Translations under genes and position numbers: made by a program
Source of the DNA: Pyrenochaeta sp. MPI-SDFR-AT-0127
Lineage: Eukaryota > Ascomycota > Dothideomycetes > Pleosporales > Cucurbitariaceae
Reading direction: 5' to 3'
Length of the DNA: 64,000 nt
NCBI GenBank assembly: GCA_020747015.1
Contig: JAGTJM010000066.1
Location: forward strand, 1-64,000
In this document: positions 1-11,628 of the stretch, piece after piece
Position numbering within the stretch: position 1 is the first letter of the stretch
Layout: every line of letters begins with the position of its first letter
Notes under the pieces: generated by a model
Told to the model about the DNA's origin: nothing
The model's database searches: none
Seen by the model: the letters and a program-made list of their open reading frames with translations, nothing else

Positions 1-3000
1 ACAAGCTCTACGACAAGCGCAAGAGCGGCGCACTCGAGCTCGAGGGCCTCATACGAGATGCACTGCAGGCACAGGACTACGACAGGATAGGCAAGATTGT
101 GCACCAGCTCTGCCACGAGTATGCATATGCCGTCCACCAGCCCCATGCTCGAAATGGCGGTCTCATTGGGCTTGCTGCGGCCTCTATAGCTCTTGGACCT
201 GTGCGTACGTTGGCAAGACATGTGGAGATCGAGCTGATGATATGGTAGGAAGTAGCCCGTTACCTTGAAGAGATTGTGCCTCCTGTCCTCGCATGCTTTG
301 GCGACCAAGATGCGCGCGTGCGGTACTATGCCTGTGAGAGCATGTACAATATCGCAAAGGTTGCAAAGGGAGAGATACTCGTCTACTTTAACCAAGTATT
401 CGATGCCCTCTGCAAGGTATGAGAGACTGCCTTCGGGGTGTGCCTTGGGAGAATTTCAGGACGATGCTAACACGTCTGAACCGTATAGATGGCCGCAGAT
501 TCGGAGTTGTCTGTTAAGAACGGAGCCGAGCTGCTCGACCGCTTGGTCAAGGACATTGTCTCTGAGTCGGCCGCAACATATGTCTCAGTATTGCATGCTC
601 CGCTAGAACACCACGACCACTCAGTTCCCGACGATCATGAACAGCACCACCATGAGCTGCCGACCGCCTTCAACCTCGAGCGATTCTTGCCCCTCCTCGA
701 GGAGCGGATAAACGTTATCAATCCTTTCACACGATCATTTTTAGTGGCATGGATCACTCTTCTAGATTCGATACCAGATCTTGAACTCATTGCCCACCTC
801 CCACGCTTCCTAGGCGGACTCATGAAATTCTTGAGCGACTCAAACCAGGATGTGTATACTATGACCCAGGCGTCATTGGACAGGTTTCTCGGTGAGATCA
901 AGAAGATTGCACGTATAAAGAAAGGCATAGCGGAGAGCAAGCGAAGTCACAGTAAGGATGAACGCAGGCATTCAAGCTCAAGCCTCCAAAGTGAGCCAGA
1001 TGATGAAAGCGAGACCAGAAGTAGCACGCCACTTGAACAGGAGGCCATCGACGAAAAAGAAAACGCGAGCAGGGAAAGCGGTTCAGTATCTGGTGACAGT
1101 GGGAAATCTGTGAACGGGGATGGCGACTGGGTACCAGGGCAGGACGTGCAAGTGGACCATCCGAAAATCCTGGAAATACTCGTAGATTTCCTAATCACTC
1201 CATCAGGTAAGTTCAAATTGAAACGCTGCATAGACTTGAAGGTGACCATTCCCAGACACGGAAGAGGAACAAACAGAAATCCTCCTTACCGCCCTTCGCT
1301 GGATCGATAACTTCTTCGACATTTGTCCAGAGGACATCATGCCATATGTCCCAAGTCTGCTCTCACATGTTCTACCAAGAATGTCTCACGAAGTGGACAC
1401 CGTTCGCAAAGCCGCTGTCAAGGTCAATGCTTCGCTGATGGACTACATCTTGTCATTATCCGATGACAGTCGTCGGCCAGACGGCGCAGCAGGCGGCCAA
1501 ATTCAGCTACCGCCATCGTTATCTGAGCTTGGTAAAGAGCTCACGGGTACACAGCGTCGAGATTCGAATCTATCTGGTCGTTTGCTAAAGGCGGTGATAC
1601 GAGATCAAGCGAACAAGGCAGAGTCGCCAGATGGCAAGGGCACAAGATCATCCACTCCAGCAGAGGAGCGCGGCCCTTCACCACGTCCAATTCCAGAGCT
1701 TGATTACCAAGCCGCAGTAAGTGCGCTCACATTGCAGTTCCTGAATGAGCACGAGGCCACTCGAGTCGCAGCCATAGCTTGGCTGATAATGCTTCATCGA
1801 ATGGCACCTGGCAGAATACTCACAGTTGATGATGGCACCTTCCCAGCACTGCTCAAGACACTCTCAGATCCTTCAGACGCCGTAGTCACCCGCGATCTTC
1901 TCCTTCTTTCACAGATATCTTTACACAGTGACGACACATACTTTACCTCATTTATGGTTAATCTCCTGAAGCTGTTCTGTACAGATCGCCGACTGCTCGA
2001 AACACGAGGCAATCTTATCATCCGCCAGCTATGTCTGACTCTTAGTGCGGAGCGGATCTACCGCACAATGGCGGAATGCCTTGTGAGGGATGAGGATATC
2101 GAATTTGCGAGCATAATGGTTCAAAATCTGAATAACAACCTCATCACGGCACCAGAATTGGCTGATCTGCGGAGAAGGCTTAGGAACCTAGACAATAAGG
2201 TACTTAGACTCGAATCACTGGGAGCACCCATGCTGACTCTACTAGGATGGCCAGTCATTCTTCGTTACTCTGTTCAAGGCCTGGTGCCATAACTCCGTGG
2301 CTACGTTCTCACTCTGTCTGCTTGCTCAAGCTTACGAACAAGCATACCATCTTCTTCAAGTATTGTACGTGTTCGCGGTCGAACATTGATATTCTCTATA
2401 CTGATCGGACTAGTGCCGATCTCGAGATGACAGTCAACATGCTCATCCAAATCGACAAGCTGGTTCAACTTCTTGAATCTCCCGTTTTCACCTGTAAGCT
2501 AAGCCCTTTGTTCACAATGTCCCTTGACTAAACAGTATACAGACCTCAGAATGCAACTTCTCGAGCCAGAGAGATACCCTCATCTTTATAAGTGCCTCTA
2601 CGGCCTCCTTATGCTCCTCCCACAGTCCTCTGCCTTTGCAGCACTCAAAAACCGCTTGAACAGCGTCTCTGCTATAGGCTATCTCCATATCGCGCCGCGC
2701 ACGAGCACGTATGTCCCCACCTCTTCCCCAACATTGAACCACTTGAGGCAGAAGAGCTCAGAAGTTGGTGCTCCCAGTGCTCCCTCCGGCGCCTCCGGCG
2801 TCTCAAACTTCGAACGCCCCAACCGCCTCAACAAAGCCAGAGAAGAAGGCAGCGTCAAGTGGGCGGAGCTGCTTGACCGGTTCAAAGCAACGCAGGAGAA
2901 GGCGAGGCGGACCCAAAGGATGGCAAGTATGGGTGAAGATATGCCGGTAGGAGAAGTGGAGAAGGAGAAGGAGAGAATAGGCCCGCCGCCTGTACCGCCG

Positions 3001-3159
3001 AAGAACATAGGTTTAAGGCCGGGAAGCCCTGCAGGGGCAATGAGACCGCCTCCTGCGGCGCCGACACAGAATGCACAGCAAGGTCATAAGCCAAGGAGTA
3101 GTCTCAGTAACCTTGGACGCTTCGCTGGCGGTGTTGCTGGGCGGAATAAGAAGAAGTGA
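1..3159 (+). CDS. VAC14: Vac14, scaffold of the PtdIns(3,5)P2-synthesising Fab1/PIKfyve complex (5' partial)
   Basis: HEAT-repeat scaffold that, by family knowledge, holds the Fab1 kinase and Fig4 phosphatase together on vacuolar/endosomal membranes. The window begins inside the gene; the first complete codon is at base 3. I infer exons <1..200, 249..416, 489..1206, 1256..2199, 2246..2364, 2414..2493 and 2543..3159; all junctions are GT-AG and keep the frame. The N-terminal repeat region includes [18 protein letters not shown]. The C-terminal Vac14/Fig4-binding region includes [20 protein letters not shown] and [16 protein letters not shown], which are very characteristic. A low-complexity acidic/serine insert lies between them, and the proline-rich tail ends in GRNKKK. 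The missing start lies upstream of the window. Confidence 0.95.
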
Positions 3160-3332
3160 GCTTTGGGTGGTTGTTGTAGCTCTGGTCCTGTCGTATTGGT
3201 ATATGGTTTTCTGACTTGTTGCTTTGGCGCGAGAACATATGTAGATTGCATTGCGGGAGTCACGAAGGATGCGACGGAGTACTGGCCGGGCAATTTTGTA
3301 CACATAGGCGGCGTCAAATCCATTCTCATCAT

Positions 3333-4157
3333 TCAGCGATGTTTGCCCTTCCTAAACCTCACGCCGTCATCCACCTTTTGCTCCTTGACACCTGTAGCCT
3401 CTCCACCTTCGTCCTTGTCGATGATCCAACTCTTCACAATCTCCTTGATCTCAGGTTTCTTCTTCTCCAGTCGTTTCGCCTCCTTGATTTTCCTTACATA
3501 TCCACTGTACACTGCAACCTCTGCAATGGCAATAGCACCACTGCCTCCCATACTCAGTCCCAACCGCTTTCCGACGCTCCAATGCCGAGCAGCGACCCAT
3601 ATGAACACAGCCACGGCCACAATCGAGACCAAGACATTTATGATCAAAATGATCTGGCGATGTACTTCCTCGTAGGAGACTTCCTCTTCTTCAGAAGGGT
3701 TGTACTGCGGAGTGGATCCGAGCGAGAAGGCTTCTGGGGCACGGGGAAAGCGCTGTGTAAAAGTTTCGCGCGTTGGAGGGGGATGTAGCATGCGTTCGTA
3801 GGATAGTGCTTCTTCTTGGGCGCGAAGACGGGCCATCAGGGCGTGGTATTCTGGGGTTTGGGTGGGCTTTGGTGGTGGGGGAGGAGTGTAGATTGTTGTG
3901 TGGGCAAGCAGGGCGTTGAGGGTAAGCGGTGTTGTATATTCATCTTCGGCGTCTGTACTGATGGATATACTGGCGGCGTGTTTCTTCAATAGCCTCGAGA
4001 GGTCAATCACCTGGCTATGCGAGATGGGACTCCCAGGCTTTGGCTCTGTAAGCGTTGGCTCGTTTGCGCCTTGGAGCTTCGCAAAGTCATCTGGACATGT
4101 CTCTTCAGCTCTCGCGACTGCCCGGACTATGCCGGGCGTCATCGTAAGAAGCACCAT
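3333..4157 (-). CDS. VMA12: V-ATPase assembly factor, Vma12/Vph2 (TMEM199) family
   Basis: Intronless, 274 residues. The second half matches the ER-resident V-ATPase assembly factor family: a soluble N-terminal region, the SYEEVHRQ stretch just before two adjacent membrane segments (about residues 169-190 and 200-221), then a lysine-rich cytosolic tail. The family helps assemble the membrane sector of the vacuolar proton pump in the ER together with Vma21 and Vma22. It is divergent from COQ1 with about 270 bp between the start codons, so the two probably share a promoter region. Its stop is about 170 bp from the convergent VAC14 stop. The N-terminal 100 residues are proline-rich and not recognisable on their own. 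Confidence 0.85.
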   Translation of the reverse strand: MVLLTMTPGIVRAVARAEETCPDDFAKLQGANEPTLTEPKPGSPISHSQVIDLSRLLKKHAASISISTDAEDEYTTPLTLNALLAHTTIYTPPPPPKPTQTPEYHALMARLRAQEEALSYERMLHPPPTRETFTQRFPRAPEAFSLGSTPQYNPSEEEEVSYEEVHRQIILIINVLVSIVAVAVFIWVAARHWSVGKRLGLSMGGSGAIAIAEVAVYSGYVRKIKEAKRLEKKKPEIKEIVKSWIIDKDEGGEATGVKEQKVDDGVRFRKGKHR

Positions 4158-4427
4158 GGTGGGTATCGAAGTGGTGAGTTTGTCGGAGTTCCGCCGCTCC
4201 AGCAGGCAGATGTAAGCATGCCGTTGATGCCGACGACTCGTGCATGGCAGGGATTCGATTAGCTAGCGCGTCATGATTATTCGTCGTCGTTCCAAAAACT
4301 CCCGATGGCTGGAACGACAGCTTTCTTGCTTGCCATCACCGTCATTATCTCCCACCCGTAATCCTGGCAATCGTGTCAATTGCACCCGTACATTCAAGAT
4401 ACAGCACTATTTTGAAGAAAAACACCC

Positions 4428-5832
4428 ATGACGAGCCGATCCAGCCGGCTCGCGACGAGCTTCGCGCGCACGCAAACTTCCTCATCAAGGCTCTCGACAT
4501 GTCCGTATCATAGTACTGCTGCTCGATGGCAAAGCCCAAATGTCTCGACATACTATCACTCCCCACGGCGGCGGAACCAGTCCTCTTGGGCAGCCGCTGT
4601 CAACGTAGCGCAGAACATCATGAGCACGCCGCCACCAGATGCGCCGATAAAGATGGACCCGTTCCAGACGGTAGCGAGAGAGATGAAGTTCTTGACGGGC
4701 AACATAAGACAGTTGCTGGGGAGTGGTCATCCAACACTGGATACGGTGGCAAAGTATTATACTAAGAGCGAGGGAAAATATGTTAGGCCTATGCTGGTGC
4801 TGCTTATGAGTCGGGCAACCGCCTTGACGCCGAGGACTTCAAGATCTACTGGCATCGGGGGCAGGGGTGTGGATAGCCCAATCTCGAACCCGTCCATATT
4901 AGCAGACGAGAATCCAGATTCTAGCCCCATATCAAGTATAAGACATGACACTGCGTACACAAGCGAAGACAGCGATATTCTCCCTTCCCAGCGCCGCTTA
5001 GCAGAAATCACAGAGCTCATTCACACCGCTTCTCTTCTCCATGACGATGTCATCGACCACTCTGTCTCCCGCCGCTCTGCACCTAGCGCGAACATCGAAT
5101 TCGGAAACAAAATGGCAGTTCTAGCTGGTGACTTCCTCCTCGGTCGTGCCTCTGTCGCCTTGGCTCGCTTACGAGACCCAGAGGTGACTGAATTGTTGGC
5201 TACGGTGATTGCGAATTTGGTCGAGGGCGAATTCATGCAACTCAAGAACACGGCGAGGGACGAGAAGAACCCATCCTGGACCGAGGACACAGTATCGTAC
5301 TATCTACAAAAAACCTACCTAAAATCTGCATCCTTGATTAGTAAATCCTGCCGTGCCGCTGCTATCCTCGGCGGATCCTCGCCAGAAGTCGTCGAAGCAT
5401 CCTACTTGTACGGCAAGAATCTAGGCTTAGCTTTCCAGCTTGTAGATGACATGTTGGACTACACAATCTCCGGAGAAGAACTTGGCAAACCGGCAGGAGC
5501 GGATCTAGAGCTGGGACTCGCAACTGCACCATTGCTTTTTGCATGGAAGGAAAACAGGAGTCTAGGGAAGCTAGTGGGTAGGAAGTTCAGTGGGGAGGGC
5601 GATGTACAAAGGGTGAGTCCTACGGTCACAAAATTATACTTCAGAGAATGGTCTTGCTAATTATGACCAGGCTCGTGAGATTGTCTCGCAAAGTTCCGGC
5701 CTCCAGCAGACACGCGCACTCGCACAGGAATACGTCGACAAAGCCATCGAGGCCATCTCCTTCTTCCCGGAAAGCGAAGCGAAGAACGGACTGGTTGAGA
5801 TGTGCACCAAAGTCATGATGCGGAGGAAGTGA
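4428..5832 (+). CDS. COQ1: Mitochondrial polyprenyl diphosphate synthase (ubiquinone side chain)
   Basis: Builds the long isoprenoid tail of ubiquinone from isopentenyl diphosphate in mitochondria. Two exons, 4428..5612 and 5671..5832, give 448 residues. The first 60 or so residues are Arg/Ser/Thr-rich with almost no acids, as expected of a mitochondrial presequence. Both aspartate-rich motifs of trans-prenyltransferases are intact: LLHDDVIDHSVSRR (FARM, DDVID about 206-210) and LVDDMLDYT (SARM, about 340-344). KYVRPMLVLL is the basic substrate-binding segment. A roughly 55-residue low-complexity insert (about 135-190) lies between that segment and the FARM. The true chain length of the product cannot be read from sequence. 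Confidence 0.93.
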
Positions 5833-6209
5833 AAACCGCCGTTACTTTAAAAGGCCTTAACGAGGATGTCATGTACGAGTACTGTGTATATACGGCAGCA
5901 TGTACGGGTTAGACAAAGGAGAGGTGTTCTTTATTTTTTTGCTTCAAAAATGACGACAAGTTTGGTCCGAGGTGGCATGGTTTGCGTGTCACAAAGAGGG
6001 TGTCTGAGCGATTACCGTCTCGCCAAATGCGAAGCGTTGTTATTCTGTACATATACTGTATATCTTCACATGAAAGTAATCCAACAAAAGAAATCAGTGT
6101 AAAAGTGTTTGAACGGGTCAAGGAATCGAATTGAATCGATCGCAAATTCGGGGTATCTACAAAATATAACAGTCTCCTCCAACCTGCTTGCTGCATCCCA
6201 AGAAAAGAA
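5833..6209. other. Convergent intergenic spacer, COQ1 / SWD3
   Basis: Both neighbours end here (tail-to-tail), so the stretch should hold the two 3' untranslated regions. I see T-rich and TGTA/TACATA-type elements that would suit polyadenylation on either strand, and no credible gene. Confidence 0.5.
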
Positions 6210-7592
6210 CTACGAGTTATGATCTGCCTGGCTTTCCACGCGTGATTTTGATGGCAGAGCTTCAGCATCAAAACCATTGGTTTCCGTCTCTTCCTGCTTG
6301 ACTCCATTTGCATTCACACTGTCCACCTTTGCTTTTCCTGGCGTATCGAGAGCTTCCCACACCCTAACCACTCTGTCCAGCCCCGCACTAGCGATTAGCT
6401 TCTTCGTGGGGTGAGTATCGACGCTGAGCACCGCGTCGGTATGGCCCTCCAGTCTTTGTAGGACATTCTTGGAACTCACGTCCCATATAATGACATTCGA
6501 TTCTTCGGTGCCCGAGGCTATGAAAGCATACTCAACCATAGGAGTCTGGGGGTTGGGGGACTTGGCGCCATAAGTTCCAAATGCGCCAGAGAGGCTGTAG
6601 TTCTTGTTGACATGTCCTTGGTACGTTTTTACGCACTTTCCCTTTCCTTCAATGTAATCCCACAGTCTGACGCAGGAGTCCAGTGTCCAGGCTAAGATGT
6701 ACTTACCATTCGGGCTGAAGATGACTGAGGATACTGGGGCGTTGTCTTCGTGAACCAACGTCCTCAGACATTGGCCTGTCGCTGTATCCCATACACGAAT
6801 CAGGCCGTCGTGACTGCACGAGACGATCAATGTGCCGTCGCGCACAAAGTCTACACCACCAACAGGATCGGAGTGGGCGGGCAGAGACCGCATAACGCGA
6901 GCAGCACGCACGTCCCAGACGTATACTGCTTCGTCGTAGGAGCCGGAGACGAGCATGTTGCCCTTTGGGCTAAATGCTAGTGAATACACATAGTTGTGGT
7001 GTCCGATGAAGGGTGTGGGATGCGCAAGGCCTGTTGTCGTGTCCCACAATCGTATAGACTTGTCGTCAGAACCTGACGCTAGGATTCGAGAATCTGGAGA
7101 CCAGGAAATGGTAGAGATGCCAGCAAGATGTCCCTCCAAGGTGTGCTCGAGTGCGCCAGTGTAAGCGTCCCAGATTTTGATTGTGCAGTCGGCACTCGCA
7201 GAAGCTATCCAGCGCCCATCAGGAGAGAATTTGACAACACTGATGGGTTTCTTGTGACCGCGCAATATCAAGGTGGGTTTGTAGTGCAGTTCGGTTGGTT
7301 TGGGTGGGGGAGGGGTGGATCCGGGCGAGTGTGACCGGCGACGAGATGTCGACGATCTTGATTGGGATGGCGAGCGTGATCTCGAGTTTGACTGCCGCCT
7401 GTCTCTGTAGAAGCGGCGGTCATCTTCGCTGTCGTCTCTGCTGTAGCGACGTGCAGGCCGCTCTGCCAATCTGTATGAGGGAGAGGTGTTGGGCGGGGTG
7501 CGAGATGCGGAGCGTTTGCGGGGCGGAGCATCGTCCGAGTCATCCTCGTCGTTCCGCCGCCGTTTTGGTGAAGACGAACGAGTGCCGTCCAT
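6210..7592 (-). CDS. SWD3: WD40-repeat protein, Swd3/WDR5-like (COMPASS H3K4 methyltransferase subunit)
   Basis: Intronless, 460 residues from the chosen ATG at 7592. The N-terminal 110 residues are an SR/RS-rich charged tail with nuclear-localisation character. Seven WD repeats follow, with textbook GH...WD spacing (RGHKKPISVVKFSPDG, IKIWD, IRLWD, VYVWD, IRVWD, VRLWD, VIIWD, VRVWE). Closest in character to WDR5/Swd3, the propeller that binds the catalytic subunit in COMPASS. The frame is open to an upstream ATG pair at 7736/7733 (508 residues). I prefer 7592 because the longer form would start only 33 bp from the divergent ISC1 start. Assignment among WD40 families is less certain than the fold. 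Confidence 0.8.
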   Translation of the reverse strand: MDGTRSSSPKRRRNDEDDSDDAPPRKRSASRTPPNTSPSYRLAERPARRYSRDDSEDDRRFYRDRRQSNSRSRSPSQSRSSTSRRRSHSPGSTPPPPKPTELHYKPTLILRGHKKPISVVKFSPDGRWIASASADCTIKIWDAYTGALEHTLEGHLAGISTISWSPDSRILASGSDDKSIRLWDTTTGLAHPTPFIGHHNYVYSLAFSPKGNMLVSGSYDEAVYVWDVRAARVMRSLPAHSDPVGGVDFVRDGTLIVSCSHDGLIRVWDTATGQCLRTLVHEDNAPVSSVIFSPNGKYILAWTLDSCVRLWDYIEGKGKCVKTYQGHVNKNYSLSGAFGTYGAKSPNPQTPMVEYAFIASGTEESNVIIWDVSSKNVLQRLEGHTDAVLSVDTHPTKKLIASAGLDRVVRVWEALDTPGKAKVDSVNANGVKQEETETNGFDAEALPSKSRVESQADHNS

Positions 7593-7769
7593 GATGGTTT
7601 GGACGAGAAGTAAGCGTTCCAAGGGTTGACGCGACTGTGATGCGCTAGAGAAAGTAATGCCGTGCAGTGCAGGCGGTGAGGGCTCGCATGGCAGATCCCT
7701 GCCCGCGACCAGGTTGATATTCCCCAGTTGCATCATCGCCGTGTCAATGGACTTGCGCCAGACCTCACA

Positions 7770-9263
7770 ATGGCTTCAGATGCAAGCCCGCCGCCCTCGC
7801 ATTTGAGGATCCTCTCCCTCAATTGCTGGGGTCTCAAGTTCATTGCTAAGCTCCGCAGCGAGCGCCTCACAGAAATCGGGAATCAGATTGCTGCGGCCAA
7901 ACCCCAGCCTGACATTGTTGGCCTCCAGGAGTGCTGGACGCAGCAAGACTACAACGTCATACGGGAAAAGACGCAGCATATTCTTCCCTATGGAAAGTTC
8001 TACCACAGTGGCATCTTTGGTGGCGGGCTCGTCATCCTGTCGCGATGGCCGATTGAAGAGAGCAACATGGTGCGGTATCCATTGAATGGCCGGCCTGCTG
8101 CATTCTACCGCGGTGATTGGTTTGTAGGGAAAGGCGTTGCATGTGCACGCATTCGAATGGGGCCTTCGCAGCGAGACATTGCTGAGGTATTCTGTACACA
8201 CGTAGGAAACGAGTCTCTGGCCTAGGCCCTGGACACTCAGCGGCTGACCTGTGAGTAGCTCCACGCCCCCTACGAACGCGAACCCCACGACTCCTACCTG
8301 TGCCACCGTACAGCCCAGGCATGGGAGATAACAAAGCTCATGCGTGCCGCTGCTGAGCGCGGACATCTTGTCATTGGCCTGGGAGACTTCAACATGGTGC
8401 CGTTGTCGCTTGCACACCGCATCATAGAAACACACTCGCCCGTCCGAGATGTATGGCGCATACTGCACCCCGAGTCCTCGGTGGGGGCAGCAAAAGACAA
8501 GGTAGAGCAGCTCAGAGGGCTACCAATGCCGAGCGCCCACTTCAACATGACCACCAACGGCGCCACATGCGACAGTGAACTGAACTCGTGGCGGTGGAAC
8601 GAAGCACACAAGAAGCGTCTTGCAAAAGGTGAGAACGTGCAGATAGATCCTGCCGTGCCAGACCCAAACGCGAAGCGACTGGATTATGTCTTCTTCAGCA
8701 GCGGGAGGTTCCATAACCATGAGACCAAGGAAACTACTGCTGAGTGGGAGCTCAAGGAAGCCAACGTAGGCATGGCGATGCGGCATCCGACGCTCCATTG
8801 CTCGCTGAGCGATCACTTCTCGGTCGAAGCAACCTTGACTCGAAGCACTACTGCGGCTTCAGCCGTCCAATTGAGTCCCTGGGCACTGCCAGAGCGGTAC
8901 CTGCCCATTGAGACCTACGACGAGATCCTGGCCAACACAATCAAGTATCAAGTACGCGAGCGAGTGCAGCGTAAACTGCGCATAGGGCATTTCTTTTTCC
9001 AGTTCTCAATCTGGACAGCATGTCTTATAGGGGTTTGGTGGTCGCCGCACAACTACGTGTCCTTCATCCTGATGCTCTTAAGCTCACTCGGTTTGAGTGT
9101 GGGAGTCATCGATGGGCTCATGGGATTCCTGTTTGTCGGTAGCGAGATCAGGGCACTCAAAGAGTTCGAGTGGGAGGTGAGAAACACCCGGGAAAGGGCG
9201 CTGGCAAAAGGGGGAAAGGCGAGCGCTGAAGTTGAGCGGATGCCTAATGCGTCTGAAAGATGA
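7770..9263 (+). CDS. ISC1: Inositol phosphosphingolipid phospholipase C (neutral sphingomyelinase type)
   Basis: Hydrolyses inositol phosphosphingolipids to ceramide. Exons 7770..8201 and 8259..9263, 478 residues. It has the complete endonuclease/exonuclease/phosphatase catalytic set: LSLNCWG, LQECW (metal-binding Glu), the FCTHLHAPY junction that forms only after splicing, GLGDFNMVP, LDYVFFSS and SDHFSVE. Two hydrophobic helices near the C-terminus (FFFQFSIWTACLIGVWW and a following VSFILMLLSSLGLSVGVI segment) anchor it in membranes, as in Isc1/nSMase2-type enzymes. An in-frame TTG at 7728 is not needed as start. Head-to-head with the SWD3 gene. Confidence 0.92.
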
Positions 9264-9594
9264 TTAGGGTTCGTAGAGACCTGGCAGCATGAAGACAATA
9301 ATGCACATAGCTCAATAGTATCCCTGAGTCCAAAAGACGATGTCTGATCCATGTGCACGTGCTGTCGTACAAATGCGCGACATGACAGCGGAGCCAAGAC
9401 ACCCACCCATCGTTCAACCACCCAGACTTCAACGCTTCTTCCAACATTACCCGCTGAACGACACCACGCCCGCGCATACACTCCTCCGGTCACAGCATAA
9501 TCGCAGAGTGAATAGCTATCATCAACGCAATCGAGATCCTTACCCCTCCCAATACTCCTTTGCTGCGTTGCGGACGCCCGCATAGCTCCCGAGA
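9264..9594. other. Intergenic, TAF12 upstream region
   Basis: 331 bp between the ISC1 stop and the TAF12 start. C-rich 5' leader character just before the TAF12 ATG. No gene or clear motif seen. Confidence 0.4.
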
Positions 9595-11593
9595 ATGAGC
9601 GACTCGCAACCTCAACAGGCGGGCGGCGGCGGCGGTCAACAGCCGCAGCAACTGTTGCGCGCTGACGATATCCTCAAGCTGCAATCCCTTCCCGAAGATG
9701 AAAAGCAGAAATACCGCTTGATCATGCAGAACTTCTGGAACATGATCCAGCAGCACCCGCAAGGCAGTCCCGAGCACACGACGGCCCGCCAGAAGTTGTC
9801 AGAATGGTCGCAGAAGTTCATTGCGCGTGAACGTGCACATCGCGGAAAGATGAAGGCGCAGCAGCAGCAACAACAACAGCAGCAGCAGCAGCAGGCGAAT
9901 CAAGGCCAAGGCAGCCAGCCCAACCAAGCAGGGCAGCAGAACCAAACCCCCGTGAAACAGGAGGCACCACAAGCTCTCAACAGAGGAGCAGAAGGTGCTG
10001 CTGCATCTGGCTCTCAACAATCCCAAGGCCCACAACCTCCAAATCAAAGTCAAGGCCGTCCTCAAAACCAGATTGATCCTGCTATCATCAAGCACGTCCA
10101 AGAATTCCCTATCCAGCTGCCCTTGAACGCACCACCTCAGGGAACTCCAGAATACGATGTGAAGCTCAAGGAATACAGAAATGGCTATCTCAACATGTTG
10201 GCAAAGCAAGCCACTTATGCTGAAAGCAGGAGGAAGATCACCAACCAGATCCAGGAGCGACAGAACGCTGGGCAGGAGGTTCCCCAGGAGTTCCTGGGCA
10301 TGAAGGCCCGGGTCGAGAAGGAGCACGCCCAGATGAAAGAGCAATTGGACAAGTTCAGGAGGCTGCAAAAGCAGTGGAAGGATGAACGGGAGCAAAAGCA
10401 AGCCGAACAACAAGCACAAGGCCAGACCTCCCAGCAAGCTCAAGGACAGGTCCCGGCCCCGTCGCCTCAACAGCAACAACAGCAACAACGCCAGCCTTCG
10501 CAGCCCAATATCAATATGCCTTCACAGCCGCAGATCAAAGAGGAGCCACGAATCAAGGTGGAAGGGGGACAAGCGTCGCAACCGCAAACTGGACCACAGT
10601 TTAATATGCCGGGGAACCAGCAGCAAGCGCCGCAACAACAAAATTCACAAGGTCCGCCTTCACTTCCACCACAACAACAACCAGTCCGGCCACCACCCGC
10701 ACCCCATTCACAATCAATGCCAGTCAACCAAGGCCCGCAGTTCGCCCAACCGGGTCAGCCACAGCAGAACTTTCAGCAGCAGCAGCAGCAACAGCGGCCG
10801 CAAATTAACCCAATGCAAGCGAATGCGATGCAGCACCAGCAGAGCAACTCACCCCATCCGCAGTCGGCAACATCGAACGCGCCTACCGGCCCTCCTGTCC
10901 CGCTCTCGCACCAAGCTGCGGTCAGCGCTGCAAACCGATCATACACCGACCCACAGCGCACAAACACACCCATGCAGCAAGGCGGTCAGGGCAACTTCGG
11001 CAGCCGCGAACGCGAACAACTTAACAATCCCAAGATGCCGATTCCGCGACATCTTAACGTCACTTCGCCATCCGCCGTTCACATGGGTCAAGCCCGCCCT
11101 ACCATGCAAGGTCCTACGAATGGCGCGCCAGGCCCAATGGGCCAGCCTGTGATTCCGCGACCTCCACCCTTCCAACTTGAAGGTGAGGGCGATCGTGTAC
11201 TCAGCAAACGCAAGCTCGATGAGCTGGTTCGACAGGTTACAGGTGGTTCTGAGGAAGCGTTGACGCCAGAGGTCGAAGAGGTAAAATATCATAGCTTACT
11301 AAAGCTTCATTATCCTAGTAGCTGACACTTTCCAGGCCGTCCTTCAACTCGCCGACGACTTTGTCGATACCGTCATCAGCAGCGCCTGCAAGCTCTCTAA
11401 GCTCCGCGAGTCACCCCAGCTTGACATCCGCGACATCCAGGTCATTCTCGAACGCAACTATAACATCCGCATTCCCGGCTACGCCTCTGACGAAGTCCGC
11501 ACTGTGCGGAAGATTGTGCCTGCTCCCGGCTGGGCAGCCAAGATGAATGCAGTTAGTGCTGCGAAAGTCATGGGTGGGAAGACGGATTTCTAA
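9595..11593 (+). CDS. TAF12: TFIID/SAGA subunit TAF12 with long Gln-rich N-terminus
   Basis: Histone-fold subunit shared by TFIID and SAGA; it pairs with TAF4/Ada1. Exons 9595..11280 and 11336..11593, 647 residues. The C-terminal histone fold spans the splice junction: [16 protein letters not shown], then after splicing [20 protein letters not shown] and [20 protein letters not shown], very close to known TAF12. The N-terminal part starts with a predicted helical segment ([15 protein letters not shown]) and then becomes Gln/Pro-rich with several poly-Gln tracts, including twelve glutamines encoded at 9859-9894. The large antisense ORFs here are by-products of CAG/CAA runs. Confidence 0.94.
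9859..9894 (+). repeat. CAG/CAA trinucleotide run (12 Gln codons) in TAF12
   Basis: Twelve consecutive glutamine codons with a CAA interruption block; potentially length-polymorphic between isolates. Shorter Q runs lie near 10470 and 10778. Confidence 0.9.
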
Positions 11594-11628
11594 ATCTTTT
11601 CCTCTTGTTCACATAATTTCTCTTCATC

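Noticed and set aside
7776..8468. 230-codon minus-strand ORF over ISC1
   Set aside because: Antisense of a well-supported coding sequence and it crosses the ISC1 intron; no recognisable motif.
9799..10488. 229-codon Leu-rich ORF antisense to TAF12
   Set aside because: It is the reverse reading of CAG/CAA runs, which removes stops and gives poly-Leu/Val; no domain and no independent start context.
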